From positions 1-34,111 of the IMG/VR virus record IMGVR_UViG_3300042090_003264: DNA of 34,111 nucleotides; one strand, written 5' to 3'. A program made the translations under genes and the position numbers. The notes under the pieces are model-generated. The model saw only the letters and a list, made by a program, of their open reading frames with translations, made no database searches and was not told the DNA's origin. Below, in pieces: positions 16,846 through 26,396 of the stretch (positions within the stretch are counted from its first letter, which is position 1; each line of letters opens with the position of its first letter). This stretch comes from a virus.

Positions 16846-19800
16846 ATGCCCGATACTATCGGCAACATCTCGGTCCCGTCTTTTCCCGCCAGCGGGCTCA
16901 CCTTTCCACTGGTGAGCGAGTTCGGCTATGCGGCCTCGCGCCCCTTCCCGGTTGTGTCGCATCGCTTCGGAGGCCTCGCGACCAAAGGAACGCAGGTATT
17001 TCAGACCGGATTCGGGCCGCGCAAGTTCGCCTTCAAACGAACGAATCTTTCGATCACCGATACCAACACGCTGGAGAACTTCTTCGAAGGCGTGCAGGGC
17101 GCGTTTCAGTCTTTCGCGTACGACGCGCCGCAGCCAGCGAGCGCGAGCACCAGCGCCTATCAGGTGGTCTTTGAAAACACGCCCCTGACTTTCGAGCGGC
17201 TGATAACCGCCTGCCGGGTCGGGTTCAACTTTCTCGAAGTGCCGTCCGGTTCGGGATCGTCCTACACGGGCACTGCGGTTTGCACGCGCTTTCCGACTAC
17301 GTCGATGAATTCGGCGCTGCTCGGCCAGGTCCAGCAGATCGTTCCTCTCTTGCATATCAGGGTCAGAGATTCAACAGTCCCCGATATCTGGCTGTCGGAT
17401 CGAAGAACTACTTTATCGGGATCTTCGGGTATCCAATCCGCGATGGGCTGGGCTTCGACTTCCCAGCTTTACCTTCCACGCATTCTGGAGCTGGGCGAAA
17501 AAGGGACGGATTACATCATGTCCCAAACCATCTCGACCGCCGGGGGAAAAGCGGACGACGTATCCTTCGCGCTCGGCAACGGGGATCGCGTCATGACGCA
17601 GTTATCGAATAGCTGCGATCTGATGTACGCCTCGGTCGATCTGTGCCTCTATCACGTGCAGAGCGAGACGCTGTTGCAGCTCTGGAAAGGCTTCATTCAG
17701 AGCTATCAGAGCGACGGCACGGCGGTCTTTCGGATCAAATGCTCGGACGGGATGTATCCGGTCTATCAGCTCTATCCCAATCGCGTCGTCAGCCGCTTTT
17801 GCCAGAACACCTTTAACGACGGCATTACGTGCCCTTACTCCACAGTCACGCGCCCGACCGATATTCCGATGTCGGATGGAACACGGAAGACGACGTACAC
17901 GAGCACTGCGGGCACGACCACGGTGGGGACGGCCAATCCCGATTTGTGCAGCTATCTCTATGACGATCCCTACGACCCCGATAATCCGACCATTTCGCCG
18001 GGGGGCTGCTGTCAGCACGCGATGTATCAGTACTTCGGCGGGCATCCGCTCAATCCGCAGAGCGTTCAGATTCACGATTTCGGAAATCATCACGACCTGG
18101 TGACCTCGACCTCGATTGTGTCGGACACCGTGACCGGCCAGCCGCTACCCGAGATCTGGTGCAACCAGCAGGCCAGCGGACTGAACGCCTATGTGACGAA
18201 CGGCCTGATGTACGACATCCGGGATGAGTCCACATTCTTGGACGGAGGAGCGATTATCGGTGCCGGGCCACTTGGGGCATACACGATCGTCGATCGCGTC
18301 GGAACGCAGCCTAACGGCCCCTTTACGGCCGGAAATTCTGGAGAGGTTATCACGAATTCGGACGGGTTACAGATTCTGGTTGCACCGACACTCGATGGAT
18401 TTCCCGCGCAAGGTTTCAAGGAAAGCATCAGCGGATCGGGCAATATCACCTATAAATCGAACTCCAACGCGGGCTTGCGGCAGGTGTTCGGCTATACGCC
18501 CATCCCATCGACCGACGAGGGGTACAACCAGTTCGGCCTGACCCAAACGAACAATCCGGGGAGCTCGGGATCGACCGTCTACAACGCAACTTCCCCCTCC
18601 AACAATCCGACGCAGTTTGCGGCGGGCACTGCCTTTGTGGAGATCCGCATTCCTAAGAATCCCAATCCCGGCATTACCCCCTCGGTTCCTGAATCTCACT
18701 CCATCTCCGTCCAGATCGCGCAGGGCCTGGCTGGCTGGACCTGGGATTACACCGGGACGACGCGCACCTCCCAGATCGGGCTGACGAATCCCTTCTGGAT
18801 CGCCGTCAATTCCTACCTGCGTTGCCTGTCTCTGAATGGCGCAAGTTCTTCGGCGCAGCTGGCGATGATCAACCTCGCCTCCCTGGTTAATAACGAATCC
18901 TACACCGATCAGTACGGCAACTCGCACACTGGATCGGGCGCGGCGCAAATCGCCGACTTGAGCGTTCCGGCGCTGGTCGGATCGGGCGATGAAACGCAGT
19001 TTCAGTTCCAGGGCGTCATCGGGGCCGATACCCAGAAACCGCTGCGCGACTGGCTGACCGAGATTCTCAACTGCGCGCTCGGCTACTACACCTTTGAATT
19101 CGGACAGCTCACGCTCGGCATTCGAATCAACGCCAACGACACCACGGCTTTCACCGTCGGCAACATGCTGTACCAATCGCTGACGCTGACACCAATCCAG
19201 GCGGCGTTTGAGAAGCTCGTAATCAACTTCGCCGACGTTGAGTATCAATATCAGCAAAATCAGGGCTACTACTTCGACCGCGATCACGCGAATTTCTATG
19301 GGCGCGGCAACAATCCCTTGCAGGCCAAGATCAATTCGCTGGGCATTTCGACCATGTCGCAAGCCCTGCGCGTCGCGACCACGCGAGTAAGGGAAGAGAC
19401 CGGCGGAGTCGGCCAGCAGGAATGGGCGGCGGCCAGGGTGGCAACGTTTGAGACTACGATACTCGCGCTCGACACCGAAGTGGGCCAGGTCATCAGCATT
19501 ACGCACCCGGATTGCCCGGGCGGCTATAACCCCGACACCTGGGTACCGGGCACGGGAGGCACCTGGGTAAACGGAACCTCCTGGTTTCGCATCCAATCGT
19601 GGAGACTCAAGAAAGACTGGTCCATCGAGATCACCGCCAAGACGGTGACACCGTCCATGTACGACCTGGACTACGGCCCGCGGCCCAAGGACGTTCCGCC
19701 GCCGCCCTTGCGCGTGCTGTTTTACCCCCAGCCGCAGGGCCAGTGGGCGCCGGGCCAGATTCAGGCCGCCTCGAACGATGCGCTCTATCCAAGCGAATAC

Positions 19801-21264
19801 ACTTTCGACCTTCAGGAGAGCTATACCCCAAACGCAGATAACTCCGCCACCGCTACACTGCAGCTCACCGGCGCGCAGCCGGTCAACGTCGCGATCCCCA
19901 ACTGCGCCCCGCCCACCATCACCAGCGCGGCCATTGCCTACAGCAGCACCGGAGGCACAATTCCCGGCGGTATTCTGCTCAAAATATCGGTTTGCGGAGC
20001 GAATGCGCAAGGACAGTTAACGCCGCCTTCCAACATCGTTCTGGCCCAGATCCCCACGGGGAGTAACACTAATTCCTTTACGCTCAGCAATATCATCTGG
20101 CCCGGATTCGCCGGACTGACCGGGTATATTCTGTTCGCATCGACTGCCGACGATCTGATCTGCGAGCAGACTTATGGCGCGCTCACGCCCGGCACCCCCG
20201 ACACAACGTATACGCCCACGTCGATTTCATGCGGGAGCTATATCCGCACCGGTTATGCGCTGCCTGATCCCACTATCGCCGGGGTTCGTCCGAAAGGTTC
20301 CTATCTGTGGCACGGCGGCGTACTGGGAGCCGTTGTCTACTCGGTCTCAACTGACACCATCGTCTCGCCTGAGACTATCGATACTAGCGGGCACGACGAT
20401 TGGGCGGGAAGGGTGCTTGCAATTATCGGGCGCCCCAGCGCGAGCATTCCCTTCGCCAGTTTCAATATTACGGCCTTTGACGCGGCGACCGGCACCTACA
20501 CGCTTGATCGGGATCCGACCGGAATCGTCGACGAAGGCGACGTATTTGTCGTTTGCACTTTGGGCTATGACAACAGCTCAGCCCCCGCGGTCCTAACCGA
20601 TTCAGGCTGGTCCAACGCAACCAACGTCAGCGAAGGTTTCCCGAGCGGCGGCATGGTGCCGGGCCAGGAAGTTGGACGTGTGTGCCGTGTCATTAAGGGC
20701 ACAAACCGCGGGATGACGGCTAAAATCATCTCGAATACCCACACCTCGATTACGCTCGATTCGGCCTTCCCAATCGACGCTACCAGCGTTTACGTCATTC
20801 AGGACGCGAGCTGGGCTTACAGCGCGAACGCGCTCTCGATCAATAACGCCATTCAGACCACCGAGACCACGCTCACGCTTCCGGTCGCCAATGCAATTTA
20901 TGAATCCATGCTGGTGGGCGGATTCACGGTCTCGAATCAGGGCGTCGAAGTAAGCGACTTTGATACGCCGTTGCGCATGGTGTACGTTTTCGGAAACGGC
21001 GGGCTGATCCAGCGCACCATCGGCGCAAACGGTAGTCAGGAACTCGATGACGGTTTCATCCAGATCGACGCAAGCGCCGGAAACGTGTCGCTGCAATGCC
21101 TGTCGGCTAAGACCATTCCCGGCCGGCGCTTGATCGTGCAGAAGATCGATTCGACAACCAATCTCGGCAAGATTCTGCCCTTCGCGGGCGAAACCATCAA
21201 CGGGCAGACCGAAATCGATCTGAGCGCCCAGTGGGACACGGCGGAAATCTACTTCATCGGCTAG
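16846..21264 (+). CDS. Fused tail hub protein (gpM-, gpL- and gpJ-like parts)
   Basis: At 1472 residues this is the largest protein. Residues 1-135 resemble the preceding distal-tail protein. Residues about 165-335 look like a DUF2163/gpL-type module ending in VSRFCQNTFNDGITCPYS (C319, C329), a possible metal or Fe-S site as known for gpL. From about 335 to 940 there is a hub/baseplate domain, including WLTEILNCALGYYTFEFGQL (about 737-756) and SWRLKKDWSIEITAKTV then YDLDYGPRP. These resemble the closing part of hub proteins. Residues 960-1472 are beta-rich, fibronectin/Ig-like modules. In lambda these are separate polypeptides; here they appear to be joined. It would seal the tail tip and contact the host. 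Confidence 0.7.
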   Translation: MPDTIGNISVPSFPASGLTFPLVSEFGYAASRPFPVVSHRFGGLATKGTQVFQTGFGPRKFAFKRTNLSITDTNTLENFFEGVQGAFQSFAYDAPQPASASTSAYQVVFENTPLTFERLITACRVGFNFLEVPSGSGSSYTGTAVCTRFPTTSMNSALLGQVQQIVPLLHIRVRDSTVPDIWLSDRRTTLSGSSGIQSAMGWASTSQLYLPRILELGEKGTDYIMSQTISTAGGKADDVSFALGNGDRVMTQLSNSCDLMYASVDLCLYHVQSETLLQLWKGFIQSYQSDGTAVFRIKCSDGMYPVYQLYPNRVVSRFCQNTFNDGITCPYSTVTRPTDIPMSDGTRKTTYTSTAGTTTVGTANPDLCSYLYDDPYDPDNPTISPGGCCQHAMYQYFGGHPLNPQSVQIHDFGNHHDLVTSTSIVSDTVTGQPLPEIWCNQQASGLNAYVTNGLMYDIRDESTFLDGGAIIGAGPLGAYTIVDRVGTQPNGPFTAGNSGEVITNSDGLQILVAPTLDGFPAQGFKESISGSGNITYKSNSNAGLRQVFGYTPIPSTDEGYNQFGLTQTNNPGSSGSTVYNATSPSNNPTQFAAGTAFVEIRIPKNPNPGITPSVPESHSISVQIAQGLAGWTWDYTGTTRTSQIGLTNPFWIAVNSYLRCLSLNGASSSAQLAMINLASLVNNESYTDQYGNSHTGSGAAQIADLSVPALVGSGDETQFQFQGVIGADTQKPLRDWLTEILNCALGYYTFEFGQLTLGIRINANDTTAFTVGNMLYQSLTLTPIQAAFEKLVINFADVEYQYQQNQGYYFDRDHANFYGRGNNPLQAKINSLGISTMSQALRVATTRVREETGGVGQQEWAAARVATFETTILALDTEVGQVISITHPDCPGGYNPDTWVPGTGGTWVNGTSWFRIQSWRLKKDWSIEITAKTVTPSMYDLDYGPRPKDVPPPPLRVLFYPQPQGQWAPGQIQAASNDALYPSEYTFDLQESYTPNADNSATATLQLTGAQPVNVAIPNCAPPTITSAAIAYSSTGGTIPGGILLKISVCGANAQGQLTPPSNIVLAQIPTGSNTNSFTLSNIIWPGFAGLTGYILFASTADDLICEQTYGALTPGTPDTTYTPTSISCGSYIRTGYALPDPTIAGVRPKGSYLWHGGVLGAVVYSVSTDTIVSPETIDTSGHDDWAGRVLAIIGRPSASIPFASFNITAFDAATGTYTLDRDPTGIVDEGDVFVVCTLGYDNSSAPAVLTDSGWSNATNVSEGFPSGGMVPGQEVGRVCRVIKGTNRGMTAKIISNTHTSITLDSAFPIDATSVYVIQDASWAYSANALSINNAIQTTETTLTLPVANAIYESMLVGGFTVSNQGVEVSDFDTPLRMVYVFGNGGLIQRTIGANGSQELDDGFIQIDASAGNVSLQCLSAKTIPGRRLIVQKIDSTTNLGKILPFAGETINGQTEIDLSAQWDTAEIYFIG

Positions 21265-21265
21265 T

Positions 21266-23335
21266 ATGGGAACCAACGCCGTAGTCATCCGCGGAATCGG
21301 CAATCCGGCGCTGGGAAGTCTGCCGGGCGGAGGAGGATTATCCTCGACTCCGCCGGGCAATGTGTCTTCGATCACGGTGAGCGGATACATTGATCCGATT
21401 GCGCTTGAAATCTCGCTCCAGGTCACGTTCACTCCGCCCTCGGGGGGAACCTTCACCGGAGTCCATATCTGGCTCGATATTCCCGATCACGGCGATGGCA
21501 GCACCAACGTCACCGTCGGTTCAACGCCCTTAGGCAATGGCTCAACAGTCACCGGGCCATTCAACCCCATCGACCTGGGAGTCCAGACCAATCCGGCGCA
21601 GCCTTGGGACATTAACCTGGCTTTTCCTAGCTACCTGGGGCTCGATCCGACCAAGAATATTCCCTGCCGGCTTTACATCGCCTCCATCAGCGCTGTAGTT
21701 GACAACACGCTGGTGCAGGACGGCCTGACCAACGCCACGCCGAATGCTGCCTTTACGCTGGTCTCGCTCGCCTCGGGCACTCCAACGGCCGGAACCAACG
21801 TCACGGTCAATTGCGGAACGATCAACGTCCAGGTACTCGCCAACGACAAATCCACCGGCAAGCTGATGACGCCCTTCGTCGCTTTGATGGGCAGCGTCCC
21901 ATCGAATCCGCCCAAGGGCTGGGGATACCGTCTCTATATTACCTACGGCAACGCGGATCCCACCAATCCCGCAAATCTCACACCGGTCACAGACGTTCAA
22001 ACCGTCGCAGGGGTAGTGCCGGCTTCCAAAACCGACGCGGTCACGGACGTCTTGAATTCGTTTGCGCTCCAAACTCCCACCACAACCACGAACGCAACCA
22101 TCTGGGCGATAGCGGGCCTGACCGACGCTTCAGGAAAGTTCAATCCGAACAATGTGGTGATCGGAATTACCAACGCCTGTCCGGTTACCTTTGGCTCGAA
22201 TACCGGAACGATCGATGCCTCGCAGGCGATTCAAAGCTCAATCAGCGCGCAGCTGACCGCCGCCGAAGGGCAGTTGGGAATCACCCCGAACTCGCTCAGC
22301 GCATTTTTCCTCGCGGAGAACGCCGCGCTCGCCAACATCGGATTGGGCGGGATATTGGCTGAGTATTTGGGATCCGGAGCGTCCCTTAGCAATTTAGGCG
22401 CTCCACTTTCGGCGTCGGTTCTCATCTCAAACGCCTCAATCACCGGCGTCCTGATCGCAAGTGAGACCATCACCGGAACTTTGCTTGCGACCTCGGGAAT
22501 CATTACCACTTCGGCGCAAATCGGTTTTGAGGTGGTCGGCGACAGCAATATCGGATCGCTAAACGTTTCCAAACTCCAGGCCGGCACCGCGACTTTTACC
22601 GGCACTGCAATTTTCGAGAACGCGAGCGGCCCGGCGGTTACCATCACGTCGAGCGAAGTAGAGGTGACATCGAGCGAAGGAACTCTCGCGGCCACATCCA
22701 CCGGCGTACTCATTGGATCGAGCGGCGCAAACGCGGCGCTCACCAGCACAGGATTGACGCTCACCAGCGGGTCGAACACGCTGACGGTGACGGCCACCAA
22801 CATCGAGATCAGCGCCGGCTCGAACTCGATGACCGCGTCCAGCTCCGAGATCACGCTTGGCTCTTCCTCGCAGTACATCCAGATCAGCTCTTCCGGCATC
22901 ACGATGATCACCGGGTCATCGCTCGCCGGCGTCTCGATATCCACCAGCGGGGCGGCCACGTTTGAAGATACGCTCGGCACCAGCACTTCCATCAACGGAA
23001 ACAGCATAGCGACCGGCAGCATCTCGGCAGCCTCGCTGGCCGTCACTCCGGGCGAGATCACCGTCACCGTTGAAACTACCCAGTCCAGCCTTGCTTACAA
23101 TTCGCTCCAGGTCGCGAATGTGGCAGTCATCAACGGTTACGGACAATTCATTGGAAATGGGGTCAACTGCCCAACTTCGGGCGTCGGAGCGTCCGGCTTC
23201 AACGTGTATTACACCTCGTCAAGCTATTATTCTGGACTGTCCTATGCACCCTACTTCGCCAGTGGTTTTACCATTGGCGGCACGACCTATCACTATCTTA
23301 ATTTCTACGGTGGAATTTTCGTCGGTTATGACTAA
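21266..23335 (+). CDS. Tail fibre / hub-extension protein with Ser/Thr beta repeats
   Basis: The 689-residue product starts one base after the hub stop codon. Residues 1-310 are beta-rich Ig/FN3-like. A helical neck follows (SQAIQSSISAQLTAAEGQL, LSAFFLAENAALANIGLGG). From about 365 to 600 there is a low-complexity series of short Ser/Thr/Ile repeats (SASVLISNASITGVLIASE, ITSSEVEVTSSEGTL, ITLGSSSQYIQISSSG), expected to form a trimeric beta fibre. The C-terminal 75 residues (YYTSSSYYSGLSYAPYFASG) look like a compact tip. The neck-plus-fibre pattern resembles C-terminal parts of gpJ-type proteins, so it may be a split-off receptor-binding section. Confidence 0.7.
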   Translation: MGTNAVVIRGIGNPALGSLPGGGGLSSTPPGNVSSITVSGYIDPIALEISLQVTFTPPSGGTFTGVHIWLDIPDHGDGSTNVTVGSTPLGNGSTVTGPFNPIDLGVQTNPAQPWDINLAFPSYLGLDPTKNIPCRLYIASISAVVDNTLVQDGLTNATPNAAFTLVSLASGTPTAGTNVTVNCGTINVQVLANDKSTGKLMTPFVALMGSVPSNPPKGWGYRLYITYGNADPTNPANLTPVTDVQTVAGVVPASKTDAVTDVLNSFALQTPTTTTNATIWAIAGLTDASGKFNPNNVVIGITNACPVTFGSNTGTIDASQAIQSSISAQLTAAEGQLGITPNSLSAFFLAENAALANIGLGGILAEYLGSGASLSNLGAPLSASVLISNASITGVLIASETITGTLLATSGIITTSAQIGFEVVGDSNIGSLNVSKLQAGTATFTGTAIFENASGPAVTITSSEVEVTSSEGTLAATSTGVLIGSSGANAALTSTGLTLTSGSNTLTVTATNIEISAGSNSMTASSSEITLGSSSQYIQISSSGITMITGSSLAGVSISTSGAATFEDTLGTSTSINGNSIATGSISAASLAVTPGEITVTVETTQSSLAYNSLQVANVAVINGYGQFIGNGVNCPTSGVGASGFNVYYTSSSYYSGLSYAPYFASGFTIGGTTYHYLNFYGGIFVGYD

Positions 23336-23933
23336 ATGCATCGCGTGTTTCTTTCTTGCGGTGAGCGTGTTCGCGCAGTGTCCGAGCGGTCCCTCCACCA
23401 GTTGCGTGGCTTTTACGCTTTCGCCGCTGCGCTATCACATCCTGTCGCCGCTTGAAAACTGTAGGGCATCCTCCTGTCTTGCGACCGTGAATGTTCCGTT
23501 TGACAGCCAGGGCACGGCCTGCCCCGCTGGAACCTGGGGAATATGCGATTCCAGAACGGTCCCGATTCAATTCGAAGCCGTGCCGCAAGGATACGCCGTC
23601 GAAATTGAAGAGCTTTATGGCGACGTGATCGCCTGGGTTCATGGGATGGTCCCTTCGGGAATGCATTCCGGGGTCCTATGGGGCCTGACCAATAGCGCCG
23701 AAGGCTTGAGCCCCAATGTGCAATACGGCGCCCAGGGATGTCTTATTTATCTGCAGGGAGCGGTGGGACAGGGCGATCTGACTCGGCCCTTCGATCAGAT
23801 TATTCTAGCCGGTGGACTGCTGCCGGCCGACAACATACTCACCAGTCAAGAGGCCGTTTTCTTAAACGATACCGGCGCGAGCGTGCATATGGAGGCCACG
23901 TTCGCGATCGCTTACCGATTCATCAGATTATGA
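23328..23933 (+). CDS. Cys-rich exported protein of the tail-tip cluster
   Basis: ATG 23328 is chosen because it overlaps the previous stop by 8 bp and begins a clear signal peptide (MTKCIACFFLAVSVFAQ); the open frame upstream is only a shadow of the fibre gene. The mature part of the 201-residue product begins CPSGPSTSC and has at least seven Cys in its first half, suggesting disulfides outside the cytoplasm. The rest is beta-rich (YAVEIEELYGDVIAWVHGM, ASVHMEATFAIAYRF). No family was recognised. Tight overlaps on both sides (ATGA at 23930) place it firmly in the tail operon. Confidence 0.7.
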   Translation: MTKCIACFFLAVSVFAQCPSGPSTSCVAFTLSPLRYHILSPLENCRASSCLATVNVPFDSQGTACPAGTWGICDSRTVPIQFEAVPQGYAVEIEELYGDVIAWVHGMVPSGMHSGVLWGLTNSAEGLSPNVQYGAQGCLIYLQGAVGQGDLTRPFDQIILAGGLLPADNILTSQEAVFLNDTGASVHMEATFAIAYRFIRL

Positions 23934-24340
23934 ACAACATCACCATCGGACAACTGGTTGCCGCGCAGCCAGCCTTTCGAAAACTGCTAAATGCCGATCT
24001 GAAGCTCTCGCTCGCGCTTTCTTTGCGCCGCCTGGCCAGAGAGATCATCTCCGAGCTGGGGGTGTATGAAGCCGAACGGCTGAAGCTGCTCTCCAAATGG
24101 GCTAAAACCGAAAAAGGCAAGGTCGTCGAGGATGACAAGGGCGAAGCGTCCTTTGAGGGCGACCGCCGCGAGAAGTTTCAGTCCGCGCTCATGGAGCTGC
24201 TCGCCTCGCCGGCTTCATTGGGCGCCGATCCGATAGACCTCGCAGCATTCGCGAGCGAAAACATTAAGCTCAGCCCGGTCGAAGCGGCCGCCCTCGATCC
24301 GTTTCTCGCCGAAATCCAGCACAAGGAGACAAAACAATGA
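23930..24340 (+). CDS. Helical small protein, unknown function
   Basis: ATG 23930 overlaps the previous TGA (ATGA). The 136-residue product is strongly helical and charged (LKLSLALSLRRLAREIISEL, WAKTEKGKVVEDDKGEAS). It ends in a segment that overlaps the next start by another ATGA. No family was recognised. Such small coupled proteins after fibre genes may be fibre chaperones, but nothing here shows that. Confidence 0.65.
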   Translation: MNNITIGQLVAAQPAFRKLLNADLKLSLALSLRRLAREIISELGVYEAERLKLLSKWAKTEKGKVVEDDKGEASFEGDRREKFQSALMELLASPASLGADPIDLAAFASENIKLSPVEAAALDPFLAEIQHKETKQ

Positions 24341-24519
24341 CCAAGGTTTATCGCATCTGGTTCGCCGATAGCAAAGGTGCAATGACAGCCAGCACGGTAT
24401 CGGTTCCCGAGTCCAAATCCTTAAACGACGCGATCGCGGCTGTCCAGAAAGCCAAAGGCGTCACCGGCGATCCGGCGCGGACCGAACTGATCACCACCGT
24501 CGAGATTGAGGCCGAGTAA
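24337..24519 (+). CDS. Small 60-residue protein, unknown
   Basis: The ATG overlaps the previous stop (ATGA). The product has a beta-alpha-beta look (KVYRIWFADSKGAM, SLNDAIAAVQKAKG, TELITTVEIEAE) with a plausible compact fold. Translational coupling on its 5' side and a 2-bp gap to the next gene support that it is real. No family recognised. Confidence 0.6.
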   Translation: MTKVYRIWFADSKGAMTASTVSVPESKSLNDAIAAVQKAKGVTGDPARTELITTVEIEAE

Positions 24520-24521
24520 AG

Positions 24522-25400
24522 ATGTGGCAGTTTAATCCATCCAGTTGGGTGGACGGGCCGCCCGGCACTGGAACGGTTCCGCACGCTCAGGACTTCAAAA
24601 ATATCGCGACCGATGTCGCTACGCTGGGCGGCTCGCTCGATGGCGCCGCTTACCCGGTCACCAATCTGGGGTATCTGCTGCTTAATCGCGGCGCGCTGCC
24701 AGGCTCGACCTACACCGTCACCGCGGCTTCCTGGAGTTCGAGCGGGGGAGGCGTCGCGACGTTCACCATCGGGTCTCACTTCCTGCTTGTAGGGCAGTTG
24801 ATCAGCCTTGCCGGAGCGACGCCCACGGGCTTCAACTTTACGCTGGTCCCAGTGACAGCGATCACTTCGACCACGGTATCGGTGGCTATGTCCGCCAATC
24901 CCGGCACATGGACTTCAGGCGGGAGCATAGAGGCCGATGGCGTGGCCGCCTCGACCGGGATCGTCAAGTTCGACAGCAATCAAAACCTGCGGATGTACGG
25001 AACTGCCGGGCTCGCCGGCTGGGGACGGGTCATATTCGCCGTGGGAACAGTCAGCCTCACGGGCCAAGGGGCCAGTATTGGGGCCACGGCCATCCTGAAC
25101 GCCGCGCTGAGCGGTCTTTACCGCATCAGTATCGCGATCAGCGTCACAACCGCGGCGACAACTTCTTCGACGCTTCCCTCGGTCACGATTGGATACTCCC
25201 AGCAGGAATCGGGAGCCGCTATTTCTGTGACGCCGATCGCCAGTTCGAGCTCCAATTCAACGTCGAACGTCCAGCAGGCTACGCTTGTCTGTCCGGTCCA
25301 GGCGGGAGCCAATATTACTTACGCAACATCCGGCTACGCATCGTCGGGAGCGACAAGCATGCAATATTCGCTGCATATTGACGTTGAATTCTTGGGATAA
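24522..25400 (+). CDS. Tail tip / fibre protein with beta C-terminal domain
   Basis: The 292-residue product opens MWQFNPSSWVDGPPGTGTVPHAQDFKNIATDV, a form common in phage tail-tip proteins that attach short fibres. It continues with a Ser/Thr/Gly beta region (YTVTAASWSSSGGGVATFTIG) and a middle 'GWGRVIFAVGTVSLTGQ'. The last 120 residues are jelly-roll-like (LYRISIAISVTTAATTSST, MQYSLHIDVEF), like C1q/TNF-type receptor-binding heads. It is the last gene of the forward tail operon; a palindromic element follows and then a convergent gene. Confidence 0.6.
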   Translation: MWQFNPSSWVDGPPGTGTVPHAQDFKNIATDVATLGGSLDGAAYPVTNLGYLLLNRGALPGSTYTVTAASWSSSGGGVATFTIGSHFLLVGQLISLAGATPTGFNFTLVPVTAITSTTVSVAMSANPGTWTSGGSIEADGVAASTGIVKFDSNQNLRMYGTAGLAGWGRVIFAVGTVSLTGQGASIGATAILNAALSGLYRISIAISVTTAATTSSTLPSVTIGYSQQESGAAISVTPIASSSSNSTSNVQQATLVCPVQAGANITYATSGYASSGATSMQYSLHIDVEFLG

Positions 25401-25415
25401 GAGGATGCTGAAGGT

Positions 25416-25463
25416 GAAAGAGAAACCAAACGGTTTCTCTCTCACGCTCACTCTTCCCTTTTT
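25416..25463 (+). repeat. Dispersed palindromic element, copy C; possible bidirectional terminator
   Basis: A 9-bp perfect hairpin (AGAGAAACC, loop AAAC, GGTTTCTCT) is followed by a pyrimidine arm ending CTCTTCCCTTTTT. It lies between the 3' ends of the tail operon and the convergent reverse-strand gene, where a terminator is expected. Confidence 0.7.
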
Positions 25464-25490
25464 CGGCTTGGTTAACGGACCCGCTCGTCG

Positions 25491-26159
25491 CTACTTCAGC
25501 GCGCTCAGCAATTGGCTCGCGAGAGAAACCCTTTGCTGGAGCTTGTTCATCCGGCCTGGAAGTTTTTCGCTGAGCGTTTTCAGAGACGCGGAAAGCTCCT
25601 TGATGATGCCGTCGAGTGGGTATTCGCGCTCTACTTCGGCGTCGCTCAAAATGCGAATACTGCCCGATGAACGCGCGGCATCACGATAACCCTCGCTCGC
25701 AGCGGCTTCTCGAGCCAGATAGGGATCGTTGTCTCCGGCAATGATGTCGTCGCCACAAGCCCAGTAGTTGGTCGATCCTTGCCACTGTGACCAGCGGCCA
25801 TTACGTTCGATACGCAGCCACTCGCCCGATTCGAGCAGGTAGAGGCGGTCGCCAACATTGTCTCCGGAATTCTGATTGGTGTTGGGCTGCTCGAAATTGT
25901 CGAATGCCTTTAGGGCCTTGACGCGCTTGCCGTCGCGCTCGTAATAGTAATCTCGCTCGTCGGACCAGTTCGAGCCGTCTCCGCGCCGAATCCACGCGAT
26001 TTTCACGTAGCCGTTTTGACGCGCGAGGACAGCATACTTCTCGCGAATAGCCTTCAGCGCCTCCACTTCTGTGGCGCTGGCTTGAGTTGTAAGGGTGTCA
26101 AGATTTGCGACGACCGATTCGTCAATCGCGGGGAGGGTGATCGTGATCTGTTCGGACAT
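25491..26159 (-). CDS. Hypothetical protein, moron-like, own promoter
   Basis: The reverse-strand start ATG at 26159 is chosen (MSEQITITLPAIDESV). It follows GGAG at about 7 bases and lies about 50 bases after a strong promoter; the frame extends upstream only through promoter DNA. The 222-residue product is acidic at the start, helical at 20-50 (TLTTQASATEVEALKAIREKY), then rich in Trp/Tyr/Asp (VKIAWIRRGDGSNWSDERDYYYE). It ends with a helical region (LSASLKTLSEKLPGRMNKL). No family was recognised. Opposite orientation to the tail operon and its own promoter fit a lysogenic-conversion type insert. Confidence 0.65.
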   Translation of the reverse strand: MSEQITITLPAIDESVVANLDTLTTQASATEVEALKAIREKYAVLARQNGYVKIAWIRRGDGSNWSDERDYYYERDGKRVKALKAFDNFEQPNTNQNSGDNVGDRLYLLESGEWLRIERNGRWSQWQGSTNYWACGDDIIAGDNDPYLAREAAASEGYRDAARSSGSIRILSDAEVEREYPLDGIIKELSASLKTLSEKLPGRMNKLQQRVSLASQLLSALK

Positions 26160-26217
26160 TTTGCACTCCGTGGAGTTGAGATACCCGGCGTACCGGGGGA
26201 TATTTGCTGACAAAACG

Positions 26218-26246
26218 AGTATCTCACACCATGGTGTTTCTGTCAA
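26218..26246 (-). promoter_or_regulatory. Promoter with palindromic operator in the spacer (for 26159 gene)
   Basis: On the reverse strand a perfect TTGACA (-35, 26246-26241) is separated by 17 bases from GATACT (-10, 26223-26218). The spacer contains the perfect 12-bp palindrome ACACCATGGTGT. A 22-bp core including -35 part and palindrome is identical at 29336-29357, in front of another reverse-strand gene. A dimeric repressor bound here would block RNA polymerase. Confidence 0.75.
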
Positions 26247-26396
26247 GAGAAGACTTAGTTTTATTTTGCGAAAGTTTTTCACTAACCTGGGCCACACCGA
26301 ATCAAGGACATACCCAACAGTCCTGAAACTCCAGTCCGGCGCAAACCAACGACCCTTTCAGCAGCGCCTTTTTAACCGATTCGCAGTTCTGACTTT

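Noticed and set aside
18367-20010. A 547-residue reverse-strand ORF
   Set aside because: Arg-rich composition and full overlap with the hub gene mark it as a mirror of a GC-rich gene.
25404-25689. Forward ORF starting MLKVKEKPNGFSLTLTLP with GAGG upstream
   Set aside because: It is made of palindromic copy C followed by the antisense of the reverse-strand 222-residue gene; not supported as a gene.
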